DNA from: Eubacteriales Family XIII. Incertae Sedis bacterium
Lineage (GTDB): Bacteria; Bacillota; Clostridia; Peptostreptococcales; Anaerovoracaceae
Direction: 5' to 3'
NCBI GenBank assembly: GCA_031276135.1
Contig: JAISNR010000175.1
Location: 1 to 36,224, forward strand
Length of the DNA: 36,224 bases
Each line of letters begins with the position of its first letter. The stretch's first letter is position 1. A model generated the notes under the pieces. That model worked only from the letters and a program-made list of their open reading frames with translations. It was not told the origin of the DNA and did not search any database. A program made the position numbers and the translations under genes. Below are positions 15,881 through 23,881 of this stretch, piece by piece.

Positions 15881-16726
15881 TCATCCGCGCTTGGGGTTTT
15901 GCCAGACATCCCGCTTCATTTGCAAGTAAATGTAAATGCCGCCGGCGACGGCCGAAAGCAGAAACATCACCGTGGCGAGTGCGGATGCCATGTTCTGCGA
16001 GAAGAAAACGGAGAACTCTTGATAAAGCGCCACGCCCAGCATTCTGGGAAAATTTGCGCCCGCCAGAAACGGCACGGTAAACGCGCCGATACAGCCAATA
16101 AAGACGAATACCGCAGAAAGCAAGGCCGCTTTGTAGGTGAGCGGCCAGATCATTTTGAAGAAAATTTCGAGAAAATTTGCGCCGACATCGCGTGCACTTT
16201 CCAACAGCGAGGTGCTGATCCCCGCCAGCGAAGAACTGAGAATCATCGCAGCAAACGGAATGTTGAACCACAGATTCATGAACACAAGGCCCGGCCCTGT
16301 ATACAGCAGCTGCGGATCGAACGAAATGCCGAACAGCATGAAAAAACGATTGACCGAACCCGTATCCCGGATGACATTCATCAGGGCAAACGTCGCCACA
16401 ATGCCCGGCACGAACAGAGTCGTCGCATACATCGCGTCGACGACACGAGCGATCCTGCTTTTTGAATAAGTGGTATATATGGCCAAAGGGTATGCGATCA
16501 ACATGTTCAGTCCGACCGTGGGGAGCACCACCGAAAGAGAATAAACAATGTTTTTATAATAAGACGGATCCGTAAAAATCAGGCGGTAGTTTTGCAAGGT
16601 GAACCCGCCGGATTCATCCCGGAAGCCGGTGACGACCGCTTCGATGATCGGAACAAAGACCACCGCCACCATGAGGGCAAAGGACGGGAACACCATGGCG
16701 AGGCCCTGCAACTTCTCTTTTTTCAC
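15881..16726 (-). CDS. ABC transporter permease, phosphonate (2-aminoethylphosphonate-type) uptake
   Basis: This 281-aa protein has about six transmembrane helices and starts with GTG (AGGAG 8 nt before it). The cytoplasmic loop LLESARDVGANFLEIFFKMIWPL is the EAA motif that contacts the ATPase, typical of the PhnSTUV/FbpB-type permease family. It is the last gene of the transporter block and follows the ATPase after a strong intergenic hairpin. With the permease at 17839 it would form a heterodimeric membrane channel. Substrate assignment rests on the neighbouring C-P lyase genes; by sequence alone an iron, putrescine or AEP importer would all be possible. Confidence 0.87.
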   Translation of the reverse strand: MKKEKLQGLAMVFPSFALMVAVVFVPIIEAVVTGFRDESGGFTLQNYRLIFTDPSYYKNIVYSLSVVLPTVGLNMLIAYPLAIYTTYSKSRIARVVDAMYATTLFVPGIVATFALMNVIRDTGSVNRFFMLFGISFDPQLLYTGPGLVFMNLWFNIPFAAMILSSSLAGISTSLLESARDVGANFLEIFFKMIWPLTYKAALLSAVFVFIGCIGAFTVPFLAGANFPRMLGVALYQEFSVFFSQNMASALATVMFLLSAVAGGIYIYLQMKRDVWQNPKRG

Positions 16727-16741
16727 GCGAATCTCCTAAGC

Positions 16742-16786
16742 GGCTGCGGACCCCGGCGGCGTTGCTCGCCGCCGGGGTCCGCAGCC
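16742..16786. repeat. Perfect 19-bp intercistronic hairpin
   Basis: GGCTGCGGACCCCGGCGGC is followed by a 7-base loop and its exact reverse complement. The hairpin begins immediately after the ATPase stop codon and ends about 15 bases before the permease ribosome site. With no T-run it is unlikely to stop transcription completely. It probably protects the upstream mRNA or sets a lower level for the last permease. Confidence 0.75.
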
Positions 16787-17782
16787 CTAGCCGGCGCATA
16801 CGGATTCTTCAAGCCGAAATACGCGCTCATTGGAAAAGCGCAATCCCACCGCATCCCCGGGCCGGTAGGGGACCGTCCCTCTCGGGCTGAACATCTTCAC
16901 GTTCCCGCGCGCGGTTTCGATATGGACTTCCAGATAATGCCCCAGGATTGTGACAAAGGTGATGACCCCCTCCAGTCCGCCCTCTCCGGAGGGGTACAGG
17001 CTGATGTCTTCCGGACGCACCGCGAGAACACTCCCCGCCTGCACCTCGATAAAATTCATATTTCCGATAAAATGGGCCACAAAGCGGCTGGCCGGGCAAT
17101 CGTAAATGTCTTTCGCCGTGCCGATTTGTTCGATGATGCCCTTGTGCATCACCGCAATCCTGCTGGAGATCGACATGGCCTCTTCCTGATCGTGCGTGAC
17201 GAAAACGATCGTGATGTTCAACTCCCGCTGCAATTTTTTCAGCTCCTCGCGCATCTGCAAGCGAATCTTCGCGTCCAGCGCGGAAAACGGCTCGTCCATC
17301 AGCAGGACGGCGGGCTTTAACAAAAGCGCCCGCGCGATCGCAACGCGCTGCTGCTGCCCGCCCGAAAGCTGTGCGGGATACTTCTTTCCGACTTCGGACA
17401 TGTTCACCATATCGAGAATCGCCTCGACCTCCGCGCGGATCTGCTCCTTGCGCTTTTTGCGCAGGCGCAGACCAAACGCGAGATTGTCGAAAACGGTCAT
17501 GTGCGGCCAGAGGGTGTAGCTTTGAAACACCATGGTGGTCGGGCGCTTTTCGGGAGGAATTCTCGCCACATCCACCCCATCCAGCACAATGCGGCCGCTG
17601 TCCGGCGTCAAAAATCCTCCGATCATCCGCAGAATGGTCGTTTTTCCGCATCCCGACGGGCCAAGCAGGGTCAGAATCTCGCTCTCATATATCGTCAGTT
17701 CGATGTCGCGCACACCGTCTCCGTTTGCGAACACCTTTGTCAGATGTTCCAAAGACATTTTTACTTTCAGGTTTTCAGACAT
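16787..17782 (-). CDS. ABC transporter ATP-binding protein, phosphonate (PhnT-like) uptake
   Basis: This is a 331-aa importer ATPase of the spermidine/iron/2-aminoethylphosphonate class. Walker A is GPSGCGKTT, the signature LSGGQQQRVAIARAL and Walker B LLMDEPFSALDA, with the switch histidine in VTHDQEEAM. The ABC core is followed by a C-terminal TOBE-like domain (VLAVRPEDISLYP), normal for this class. GAGGAGGACGAC precedes the ATG. It lies between the two permease genes and would power uptake with the solute-binding protein at 20299. Confidence 0.92.
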   Translation of the reverse strand: MSENLKVKMSLEHLTKVFANGDGVRDIELTIYESEILTLLGPSGCGKTTILRMIGGFLTPDSGRIVLDGVDVARIPPEKRPTTMVFQSYTLWPHMTVFDNLAFGLRLRKKRKEQIRAEVEAILDMVNMSEVGKKYPAQLSGGQQQRVAIARALLLKPAVLLMDEPFSALDAKIRLQMREELKKLQRELNITIVFVTHDQEEAMSISSRIAVMHKGIIEQIGTAKDIYDCPASRFVAHFIGNMNFIEVQAGSVLAVRPEDISLYPSGEGGLEGVITFVTILGHYLEVHIETARGNVKMFSPRGTVPYRPGDAVGLRFSNERVFRLEESVCAG

Positions 17783-17838
17783 GTCGTCCTCCTCATTGAC
17801 AAGACCAAGCCGAAACGAAACGGGACTCCGGCGGCTGT

Positions 17839-18678
17839 TTACCGCAATTTAAAACCATCAGACAGGGAACGTATTCCAAACGCTTTTCCGGCAAGCAACA
17901 CGAGGACGACGGTCGGGATCACGAGAATGATCGAAAAGACCGCACCCGCGGAGATCGGATAGTCAAAAATAACCGAATACATCACCACGGGGATTGTCTT
18001 GATCTCCGGAAAACCGATCAGCAGGGAACCCTGCGCCTCCTCCATCGAGCCCAAGAACGTGAAGATCGAGGCGACAAGGATGCCCGGCGCGGCTGTGGGG
18101 AGCGTCACCGCGATAAAGGTCTGAAGCGGTGTCGCGCCCACGTCTCGCGCCGCTTCCTCCTGACTTCTCGGCACATTCTCAAACGCGTTGGCCGGCAGCC
18201 AAGTCATGAACATCAAGGTATTGACGATATGAATCAGCACAACGCCCGTAAGCGTTCCCATCAGATCCGTCCTGTAAAAAATCACGCCGATGGCGATGTA
18301 CAGCCCGATCTTGGGAAATGCGTTTGAGAGCAGATACGCAAACTGAAAAAAACGCTTTCCGGGAAAATCGAACCGCGCGAGCGCGTAAGCGGCGGGCAGA
18401 CAGATGCACAGAGAGATCGCCGTCGTCAGGATCGCCACCGCCAATGAAGTGACCATGGACGCCACCAGATTGTCTTGCGCCAGAACAAAGCGCCACCATT
18501 TCAAAGAAATCACATTCGGGAAAAAAGCCGGGTATTCATACGACTCGGTGAATGCAAGCATGGCAAGGTTCATCAGCGGCCCGTAAAAAAAGAGCAGAAA
18601 AACCATGAAAAACAGATATTCGACAAACCTGTGCACACCCAGCGCATAGTAAAGGCCTTTCAATCCGAGCCTGCCCAT
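17839..18678 (-). CDS. ABC transporter permease, phosphonate uptake
   Basis: The 279-aa inner-membrane permease has about six transmembrane helices and an EAA loop (SQEEAARDVGATPLQTFIAVTLP) near residue 170. Its start codon lies inside the end of the upstream PHP hydrolase gene (19-bp overlap), so the two are translationally coupled and almost certainly function together. It pairs with the permease at 15881. As with that gene, the phosphonate assignment comes from the genomic context. Confidence 0.87.
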   Translation of the reverse strand: MGRLGLKGLYYALGVHRFVEYLFFMVFLLFFYGPLMNLAMLAFTESYEYPAFFPNVISLKWWRFVLAQDNLVASMVTSLAVAILTTAISLCICLPAAYALARFDFPGKRFFQFAYLLSNAFPKIGLYIAIGVIFYRTDLMGTLTGVVLIHIVNTLMFMTWLPANAFENVPRSQEEAARDVGATPLQTFIAVTLPTAAPGILVASIFTFLGSMEEAQGSLLIGFPEIKTIPVVMYSVIFDYPISAGAVFSIILVIPTVVLVLLAGKAFGIRSLSDGFKLR

Positions 18679-20210
18679 ATCGCACCTTCTTCATCGGTTC
18701 CGGCCCGTTCGCCGGCGGCATCCCGCCCGCCGCATGCGAAACCGGAGATCGCTGCCGTGCCGGGCTGTTGCGCTTCCCGGTACACCGCATTCGTAAAGGC
18801 GATCAAGCTGTTCGATTCGTCATACAGCGCCAATCGCATCCAACAAATCCCATTAATATCCAGTGAGATCTGCGCCGTCCCGTCGGGGCAACGCCCCCGC
18901 CAAAGCGTTCCGCCGTTGCTTTCCAGCGCCAGAACATCACCCGGCTGCCGGGCGCGGCACCCGGAAACAAGGCCCTCAGACACGCCGATCCGCGCCAGAA
19001 CCGCCGTCAGACCGCCCGGCATTTCTGAGCCGATGCCATAAGTCGCATCGCCCGCGGAATCGTACAGTTCCAGAATCGGAACCGGTCCGGTGGACACGAC
19101 CGCACAGCCGGCGCGCAGAGCCGCAAGGCAGGCGTCCGGATCTTGCTGCTCTGCGGGCGCGCACAGATACGTAGCCGAAAGCCCGTTCATCTCTTTGAGA
19201 GGCGCATGCCAGTCTCCCCCCGCAACCGCAACAATCCTCAAGCCGCTGTCGAGCAGCCGCGTCCACAGCCGGTAGGCGGCCTCATTGGATTTTTTATTGC
19301 CCGCATATGTCTTGGACCAGACCTCCAGATAATCGATCGGCGCCCAATCTTCCAACTCAAATTCGAATCCGCACCCGGCGCAGCCGATTCCTCCGCAGAT
19401 CAACGGATGCGCGATTCCGACCAGCATGTGCGGATGCCGCTTCCGTACCTCTCTGAGGGTCTGTGTGAGATTCTGCCGTGTCAGACCGCGCCAATCGAGA
19501 TATTCCCGGCAGTTCAAAAAAAGGATATGTCCGTAAAAGGTGGTCCATTCCATCCCGTCAATCCGAACGAGCGCGCTTTTGCGGCCGGCGCGATGCCATT
19601 CGCGCTGTCCGGAAACGGTATTGTGGTCGGTCAGCGCCAATCCGCGGTAGCCGAGCGCCGCCGCCTGTTGCGTCAATTCTTCCACCGTCTGCGTCCCGTC
19701 GCTGTGCACCGTGTGGCTGTGCAGTTCGAACGGGTACCATGCCCGCTCCTTGAGCGGCTCCCCATACACCTCCAGCGTATAGGCGCAACCTTCCGACCAG
19801 ATGGAAAAGACGCTGATTACGATGCACAGGCAGCCTTTCGGTACCATCCCCGGCCTGAAACCCTCCGTGGTCAAGCCGCCGACGCCGATACAATGCCGCT
19901 GCTCGGCCGTATGCATGTGCGTCATGCCCCGGATGCCGTCCGCATCCTCCACCGAAAGCATCAGCACATTGCGGTATTCCGGCTGTTCGGGCGCCTGCGT
20001 TTCCCGGTCCGGCTTTTCCCCGAGGCTCCATTTCGGAAACGTCAGCTCCCGCTGTGCCCGGGGAAGCTCCTCGACATCGACCCGGTGCGGCGCATAACAA
20101 AACCGGATCTCAATCATGCGAAAATCCCGGTGCAATGCCATCTCATGCCGTATATGCGTTCGGTTGTGTTCAAACGTCGGCTTCCCTTCCATTCGCTTTA
20201 GCAATTCCAT
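18660..20210 (-). CDS. CehA/McbA-like PHP-domain metallohydrolase in the transporter operon
   Basis: The 516-aa protein has an N-terminal beta-rich region of about 160 residues and a C-terminal PHP metal-dependent phosphoesterase domain. The metal ligands are visible: HSHTVHSDG (H164, H166), GLALTDHNT, GMEWTTFYGHILFL, AHPLICGGIG and AGGDWH. This layout fits the CehA/McbA group, which includes the carbaryl hydrolase CehA; most members are uncharacterised. The start at 20210 is set by GAGAGGAATAAA; the ORF track adds 14 unsupported codons. It sits between the solute-binding protein and a permease and overlaps the permease by 19 bp. No signal peptide is seen, so it should act in the cytoplasm, perhaps trimming an imported phosphonate or phosphate ester. 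That role is inference. Confidence 0.8.
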   Translation of the reverse strand: MELLKRMEGKPTFEHNRTHIRHEMALHRDFRMIEIRFCYAPHRVDVEELPRAQRELTFPKWSLGEKPDRETQAPEQPEYRNVLMLSVEDADGIRGMTHMHTAEQRHCIGVGGLTTEGFRPGMVPKGCLCIVISVFSIWSEGCAYTLEVYGEPLKERAWYPFELHSHTVHSDGTQTVEELTQQAAALGYRGLALTDHNTVSGQREWHRAGRKSALVRIDGMEWTTFYGHILFLNCREYLDWRGLTRQNLTQTLREVRKRHPHMLVGIAHPLICGGIGCAGCGFEFELEDWAPIDYLEVWSKTYAGNKKSNEAAYRLWTRLLDSGLRIVAVAGGDWHAPLKEMNGLSATYLCAPAEQQDPDACLAALRAGCAVVSTGPVPILELYDSAGDATYGIGSEMPGGLTAVLARIGVSEGLVSGCRARQPGDVLALESNGGTLWRGRCPDGTAQISLDINGICWMRLALYDESNSLIAFTNAVYREAQQPGTAAISGFACGGRDAAGERAGTDEEGAIWAGSD

Positions 20211-20262
20211 TTTATTCCTCTCGGTGTTTTGCCGCGGACGGATCCGTTGCAATCCTTGCGCA

Positions 20263-20284
20263 GGGCCGGCCGAACAGCCGGCCC
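20263..20284 (-). repeat. Hairpin after the solute-binding protein gene
   Basis: GGGCCGGC-(6)-GCCGGCCC is a perfect 8-bp stem placed 15 bases downstream of the solute-binding protein stop. Stem-loops at this position in ABC importer operons commonly stabilise the upstream message, so the binding protein is made in excess of the downstream genes. No T-run follows on the minus strand. Confidence 0.6.
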
Positions 20285-20298
20285 TTTTGCAAAAAACG

Positions 20299-21513
20299 TC
20301 AGTTCAGGATTGCGATTTCTCTCTGCCATCTTTCTTGGAGCTCGGTATTGAGCTTGCCGATGCTGTAAACGCGATACGTGTCGCTTTTGAATCCGTTGAG
20401 CAGTTCGTTGGCCTCGGCTGAGAGGGAAGCGGAATCGATGATCGGAATGATCTTCTGGGATTTAACCAGAATCTCCTGACCTTCCGGCGAGTCAATGTAA
20501 TCGATGAGCCTGCATGCCGCCTCAAATTTGCTGTCGTCGGAGGCCGCCGGAATGCCCAAGGAAATCATGCCGCCGGTCAGCGGAGGGGTGATCTGTGCGA
20601 TTTTGATGTTCTTGGGCAACTGGCCGCGCGCAAGCTGATCGAGCGCCATATCCGCCCAAGCCGGAGCGATGTCGATCGAGCCGGCGGCCAGCAGATCGAG
20701 GGTTCCCTGATTTTTGGCCGGATACTGCACATGGCCGGAAGCCTTGTACAGGTAGGGGTGGATCTCTTTGAGCAGATCCATGCCCTGTTCCCATTCTGCC
20801 TTCCATTTTTCGTCAGAGGAATTGAGCGCCTCTTCGGGCAACGGGTTGTAGATCGAAGTGATCAAAAACGCCAGGCCCGCCCCTCCGGTCAAGGGATCGT
20901 TGTAGGCGAAGCGCCCCGGATGATCTTTGATCCATTGGATAAGCTCGTCATATGTCCGAGGCGGCTGCGCAACGGTTTCGCTGTTGTAGGCGAGCAACAC
21001 GGTGTTGCCGCGGAAAACGGTCGCCCTGCCTTGGGAGAGCTGCGACTGTTCGGGAATCGCGGCCATGGCCGGGATGTCCTTTTCGCTGAGCGGACGCAAC
21101 GCCTCGTAACCGACCTCGCCTGTGATTTGGACGAGATCGTTGTCGCTCATTTCGATGACGTCAAACTCGATGTTCTCTTTGCCGGATTTGACCGCCGCGA
21201 TAAACTTTTCAGGCAGAGTTTGACCGCCGGTTCCGGACGGCAAGAATTGAAGTTCGGCCTCGATGTCCGCGTTTTTTGCGTGGAATCCCTCCAAGATCGC
21301 CTCCCAAGCGATGCGCACATTGTCGGAGCCGTAGGACCAAAGGTTGATCCGGACGGGTTCCGCCGCCGCCGCGGCGTTCTCCTCCGTTTTGTCGGATCCG
21401 GACGACGAGGCCGCCCCCGCGGCGTCCGACTGTGCGGCGCCGCAGCCGATCAACGGCGCAGCGCAGAGAACGATGGCGAGAGCCAACGCTCCAAGCCGAT
21501 TTTTTTGTTTCAT
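20299..21513 (-). CDS. ABC transporter solute-binding lipoprotein (phosphonate-type)
   Basis: This 404-aa extracellular binding protein has a lipoprotein signal peptide (LIGC, Cys24), an Ala/Ser/Glu-rich spacer and a periplasmic-binding fold of the family 1 / iron-AEP type (PVRINLWSYGSDNVRIAWEA). The start at 21513 follows GGAGG at a good distance; the ORF track extends 24 codons further. It is the first gene of the transporter block and is separated by 96 bp from the transferase gene upstream, so it may have its own promoter. It is longer than the PhnD protein used by the classical PhnCDE system and belongs to a different family. Confidence 0.88.
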   Translation of the reverse strand: MKQKNRLGALALAIVLCAAPLIGCGAAQSDAAGAASSSGSDKTEENAAAAAEPVRINLWSYGSDNVRIAWEAILEGFHAKNADIEAELQFLPSGTGGQTLPEKFIAAVKSGKENIEFDVIEMSDNDLVQITGEVGYEALRPLSEKDIPAMAAIPEQSQLSQGRATVFRGNTVLLAYNSETVAQPPRTYDELIQWIKDHPGRFAYNDPLTGGAGLAFLITSIYNPLPEEALNSSDEKWKAEWEQGMDLLKEIHPYLYKASGHVQYPAKNQGTLDLLAAGSIDIAPAWADMALDQLARGQLPKNIKIAQITPPLTGGMISLGIPAASDDSKFEAACRLIDYIDSPEGQEILVKSQKIIPIIDSASLSAEANELLNGFKSDTYRVYSIGKLNTELQERWQREIAILN

Positions 21514-21567
21514 GATGTTACCTCCTCTGTTATCACATGTATTTTCTGTAGCAATTTTATATAAACA

Positions 21568-21587
21568 GCGTGGGAAAGGTACCACGC
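21568..21587. promoter_or_regulatory. Short inverted repeat upstream of the solute-binding gene
   Basis: GCGTGG-(8)-CCACGC lies 55-75 bp upstream of the solute-binding protein ATG, close to an A+T-rich TTTATATAAAAT tract that could include a -10 box. It could be an operator for a second, transporter-specific promoter or a weak terminator of the transferase transcript. Confidence 0.3.
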
Positions 21588-21609
21588 AGAGGAATTTTCC
21601 GCAGGGCCG

Positions 21610-22215
21610 TCAGCCACCATACTTTTGGCAGAAGGCATGCAGATCTCGGATCTCGTCAAGCCGCTCTCGCAGTTCTTCGTGCGTCCAATCCCACCAGCGG
21701 CTGGCTTGTATTTTTTGTATGATCTCCTGCGGGAATCTGTATTTCAAATGGCGCGCGGGGATCCCGACCACGATTTCATAGGGTTCGACATCCCTTGTGA
21801 CAACGGCCATCGCGCCGATTGCGGCGCCGTCCCCAATCGTTACGCCGCCCATCACAACGGCGTTATAGCCAATCCAGACGTCGTTTCCGATCACCGCGCT
21901 GTTTTGTCTGCGCCAATCGAAAAAGGCTTCGTCATTCTCTCCAAATCCGTACTGCGCGCAACGGTATGTAAAATGATTTTGCGCCACCCTCGCATAAAGG
22001 GGGTGTTGGCCCGGGTTGATCCTTGCCGCGGCGGCGATGGAAGCGAATTTTCCGATATCCGCGTAGATAATCTCATTGTGGCCGCTGCAATAGGAATAAT
22101 CGCCGATCTTGCTTTCGCTGATCTCACAGCCTTGGCCGATTGTCACATAGCGCCCCATTTCCGTCTGTACGACTTTGGCATCCGGATGAATGTGCGGCTC
22201 GATTCCAAGTTTCAT
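21610..22215 (-). CDS. Hexapeptide-repeat transferase of phosphonate loci
   Basis: The 201-aa protein is a left-handed beta-helix transferase. Repeating hexapeptides (VTIGQGCEIS, SAVIGNDVWIGYNAVVMGGVTIGDGAAIGAMAVVTRDV) are followed by VVGIPARHLKYRF, the usual end of this fold. The related family found repeatedly inside C-P lyase operons is known as the phosphonate-metabolism hexapeptide transferase (TIGR03308). By analogy with PhnO it may acetylate an aminophosphonate, but the substrate is unknown. The start at 22215 is preceded by GGAAAGGA; the upstream 16 codons in the track are not supported. It lies 69 bp after the PHP phosphoesterase. Confidence 0.83.
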   Translation of the reverse strand: MKLGIEPHIHPDAKVVQTEMGRYVTIGQGCEISESKIGDYSYCSGHNEIIYADIGKFASIAAAARINPGQHPLYARVAQNHFTYRCAQYGFGENDEAFFDWRRQNSAVIGNDVWIGYNAVVMGGVTIGDGAAIGAMAVVTRDVEPYEIVVGIPARHLKYRFPQEIIQKIQASRWWDWTHEELRERLDEIRDLHAFCQKYGG

Positions 22216-22284
22216 ATTTTTAATCCTTTCCCATAAAAATCCATACGGCGTTCCTGTGCGCAAAGCCCGAGCGATACCCCGTTT

Positions 22285-23136
22285 TTACAGGCGGCGCAGC
22301 CAATCCAAGGGGGAAAGCCGGAAACCGAGCTTTTCCGGTTTTCCGAACGCGCCGTGATAATCGCTGCCTCCCGTCACAAAAAGCCGATGCCGTTCCGCCA
22401 GATCCCGAATGCGTTCCAAATCCCTTTCTGTATGCGCGGGATGGCACAGCTCCAGCCCGTCCAAGCCGTCCGAAAGCAACTCCGGGATCAGGTCGTAGGA
22501 ATCGAACATCCCCGGATGCGCGAGCACCGCGAGGCCTCCGTCTGCTTTGACGGCCCGCACAGCGGCCCGCGCGTCGCAGTACGCGATATCGCCTGCGGCG
22601 ACGCCGCCTTCTTTGAAAAGCCGCCGATAGAGCGTTTGGTATTCCTCCGACAAAAAAGGCGACGCGGTGATGGCCGCCATGATGAACTGCTTATACAAAA
22701 CGCCGCTGTCACGGGTGAGGCGTTCGATTGCGTCTTCTTCCACGCGTATGCCGCTCTCCCTGATTCGCGCAAGTTGCCAACGGGAATGCGCGTTTCGATT
22801 TTCAAGCGTTTTCCCGCATAAGGCGTCGATGCGGGCGGCGGCCGAATTGTATCGGTATCCCAATATGTGAACCTTCCGGTTGCGCTTGTAATCGTACGCG
22901 GAGATTTCAATGCCGGGCACAAGGGCGATCTTGTTTTGCCGCGCCGCTTCAAGCGCCGGCGCATGGGTTTTGGTCGTGTCGTGGTCGGTGAAGGAAAGAT
23001 GCGTAATCCCTGACGCGGATGCCATTTCGCACAATTCCCAAACGGTGCAGGAACCGTCCGAGCAGGTGCTGTGAACATGCGCGTCCATCTTCAAATTCGC
23101 AGAGTCCCCTCCGCCGAAACGGTTTGAAAAATCCAT
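22285..23136 (-). CDS. PHP-family cyclic phosphodiesterase, PhnPP-like
   Basis: The 283-aa metal-dependent phosphoesterase has a complete PHP active site: DAHVHSTCSDG (H20, H22), LSFTDHDTTKT, VPGIEISAYD, VLAHPGMF and GGSDYHG. The family precedent is Eggerthella lenta Elen0235 (PhnPP), a PHP enzyme shown to hydrolyse 5-phosphoribosyl 1,2-cyclic phosphate at both ester bonds to ribose 5-phosphate and phosphate. Here the gene lies 16 bp after phnL, where other operons have phnN or phnP, neither of which is present. That makes the same role likely. The start at 23136 follows GAGGAAAAGCA; 13 upstream codons are dropped. Confidence 0.85.
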   Translation of the reverse strand: MDFSNRFGGGDSANLKMDAHVHSTCSDGSCTVWELCEMASASGITHLSFTDHDTTKTHAPALEAARQNKIALVPGIEISAYDYKRNRKVHILGYRYNSAAARIDALCGKTLENRNAHSRWQLARIRESGIRVEEDAIERLTRDSGVLYKQFIMAAITASPFLSEEYQTLYRRLFKEGGVAAGDIAYCDARAAVRAVKADGGLAVLAHPGMFDSYDLIPELLSDGLDGLELCHPAHTERDLERIRDLAERHRLFVTGGSDYHGAFGKPEKLGFRLSPLDWLRRL

Positions 23137-23152
23137 TGCTTTTCCTCTTTCT

Positions 23153-23881
23153 CTACGAAGAGCGCGCGTGCGCAAAGGGCTGCGCGTCGGGCGGCACGGA
23201 CTCTTCCGCCCGCTCCATGTCGTAAATCCGATCGCATAGTCCTTCCATAAAAACTAAATCATGGAAGATGCCGATCATGGTGGTTCCGTTTTGCTTGAGT
23301 TTTTCGATCGCTTCCCGCACCTTGTATTTGGAAGCGTCGTCGAGGCTTGCCGTCGGTTCGTCGAGCAACAGCAGACGCGGCCGCTTGACCACGGCCCTTG
23401 CGATATTCAGCCGGACCTTTTCGCCGCCGGAGAAGTTGAGGGGATAATTGTCCCACAGAGCTTCGGGCAAACCGAAGTGACGCAGGGTTTCTTTCGCGAT
23501 GCGGTTTGCTTCCTCGCCCTCCGCGTTCATCTCCCACAGGGCTTTTTCCACCAGCTCCAGCGCGCTGCGCCTCGGCAGGATGTTCAGGAACTGCGAAACG
23601 TATCCGATCTCGTTTTTTCGCAGATAGATCATTTTCCGCATGTCGGCGCGCACGAGATCAAGCGTTCCGAACGCGGCAGAATCGTACAGGATCTGTCCGG
23701 CCTCGGGAAGATAGGTGCGATAGATGCTCTTCAGGACGGTGGACTTGCCGCTGCCGCTTTTTCCGACGATTCCGAGAAATTCCCCCGCGCGCACCTCAAA
23801 GCCGATTCCCCGGACGGCGGGGATGCTTCGTTTTAAATGATGGATATAGAAGCTTTTTCCCAAATTTTCTACTTTAATCAA
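23153..23881 (-). CDS. phnL: C-P lyase pathway ATP-binding protein PhnL
   Basis: PhnL (242 aa) is an ABC-type ATPase with no membrane partner. In E. coli it works with PhnK on the C-P lyase core and with PhnGHI in forming the ribosyl triphosphate phosphonate. Walker A is GKSGSGKST, followed by the PhnL-typical YVSQFLNILPRRSALE Q-loop region, signature FSGGEKVRLNIARA and Walker B LLLLDEPTASLD. The start overlaps the phnM stop by four bases (ATGA), and the C-terminal tail is slightly extended. Length and motifs are normal. Confidence 0.94.
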   Translation of the reverse strand: MIKVENLGKSFYIHHLKRSIPAVRGIGFEVRAGEFLGIVGKSGSGKSTVLKSIYRTYLPEAGQILYDSAAFGTLDLVRADMRKMIYLRKNEIGYVSQFLNILPRRSALELVEKALWEMNAEGEEANRIAKETLRHFGLPEALWDNYPLNFSGGEKVRLNIARAVVKRPRLLLLDEPTASLDDASKYKVREAIEKLKQNGTTMIGIFHDLVFMEGLCDRIYDMERAEESVPPDAQPFAHARSS

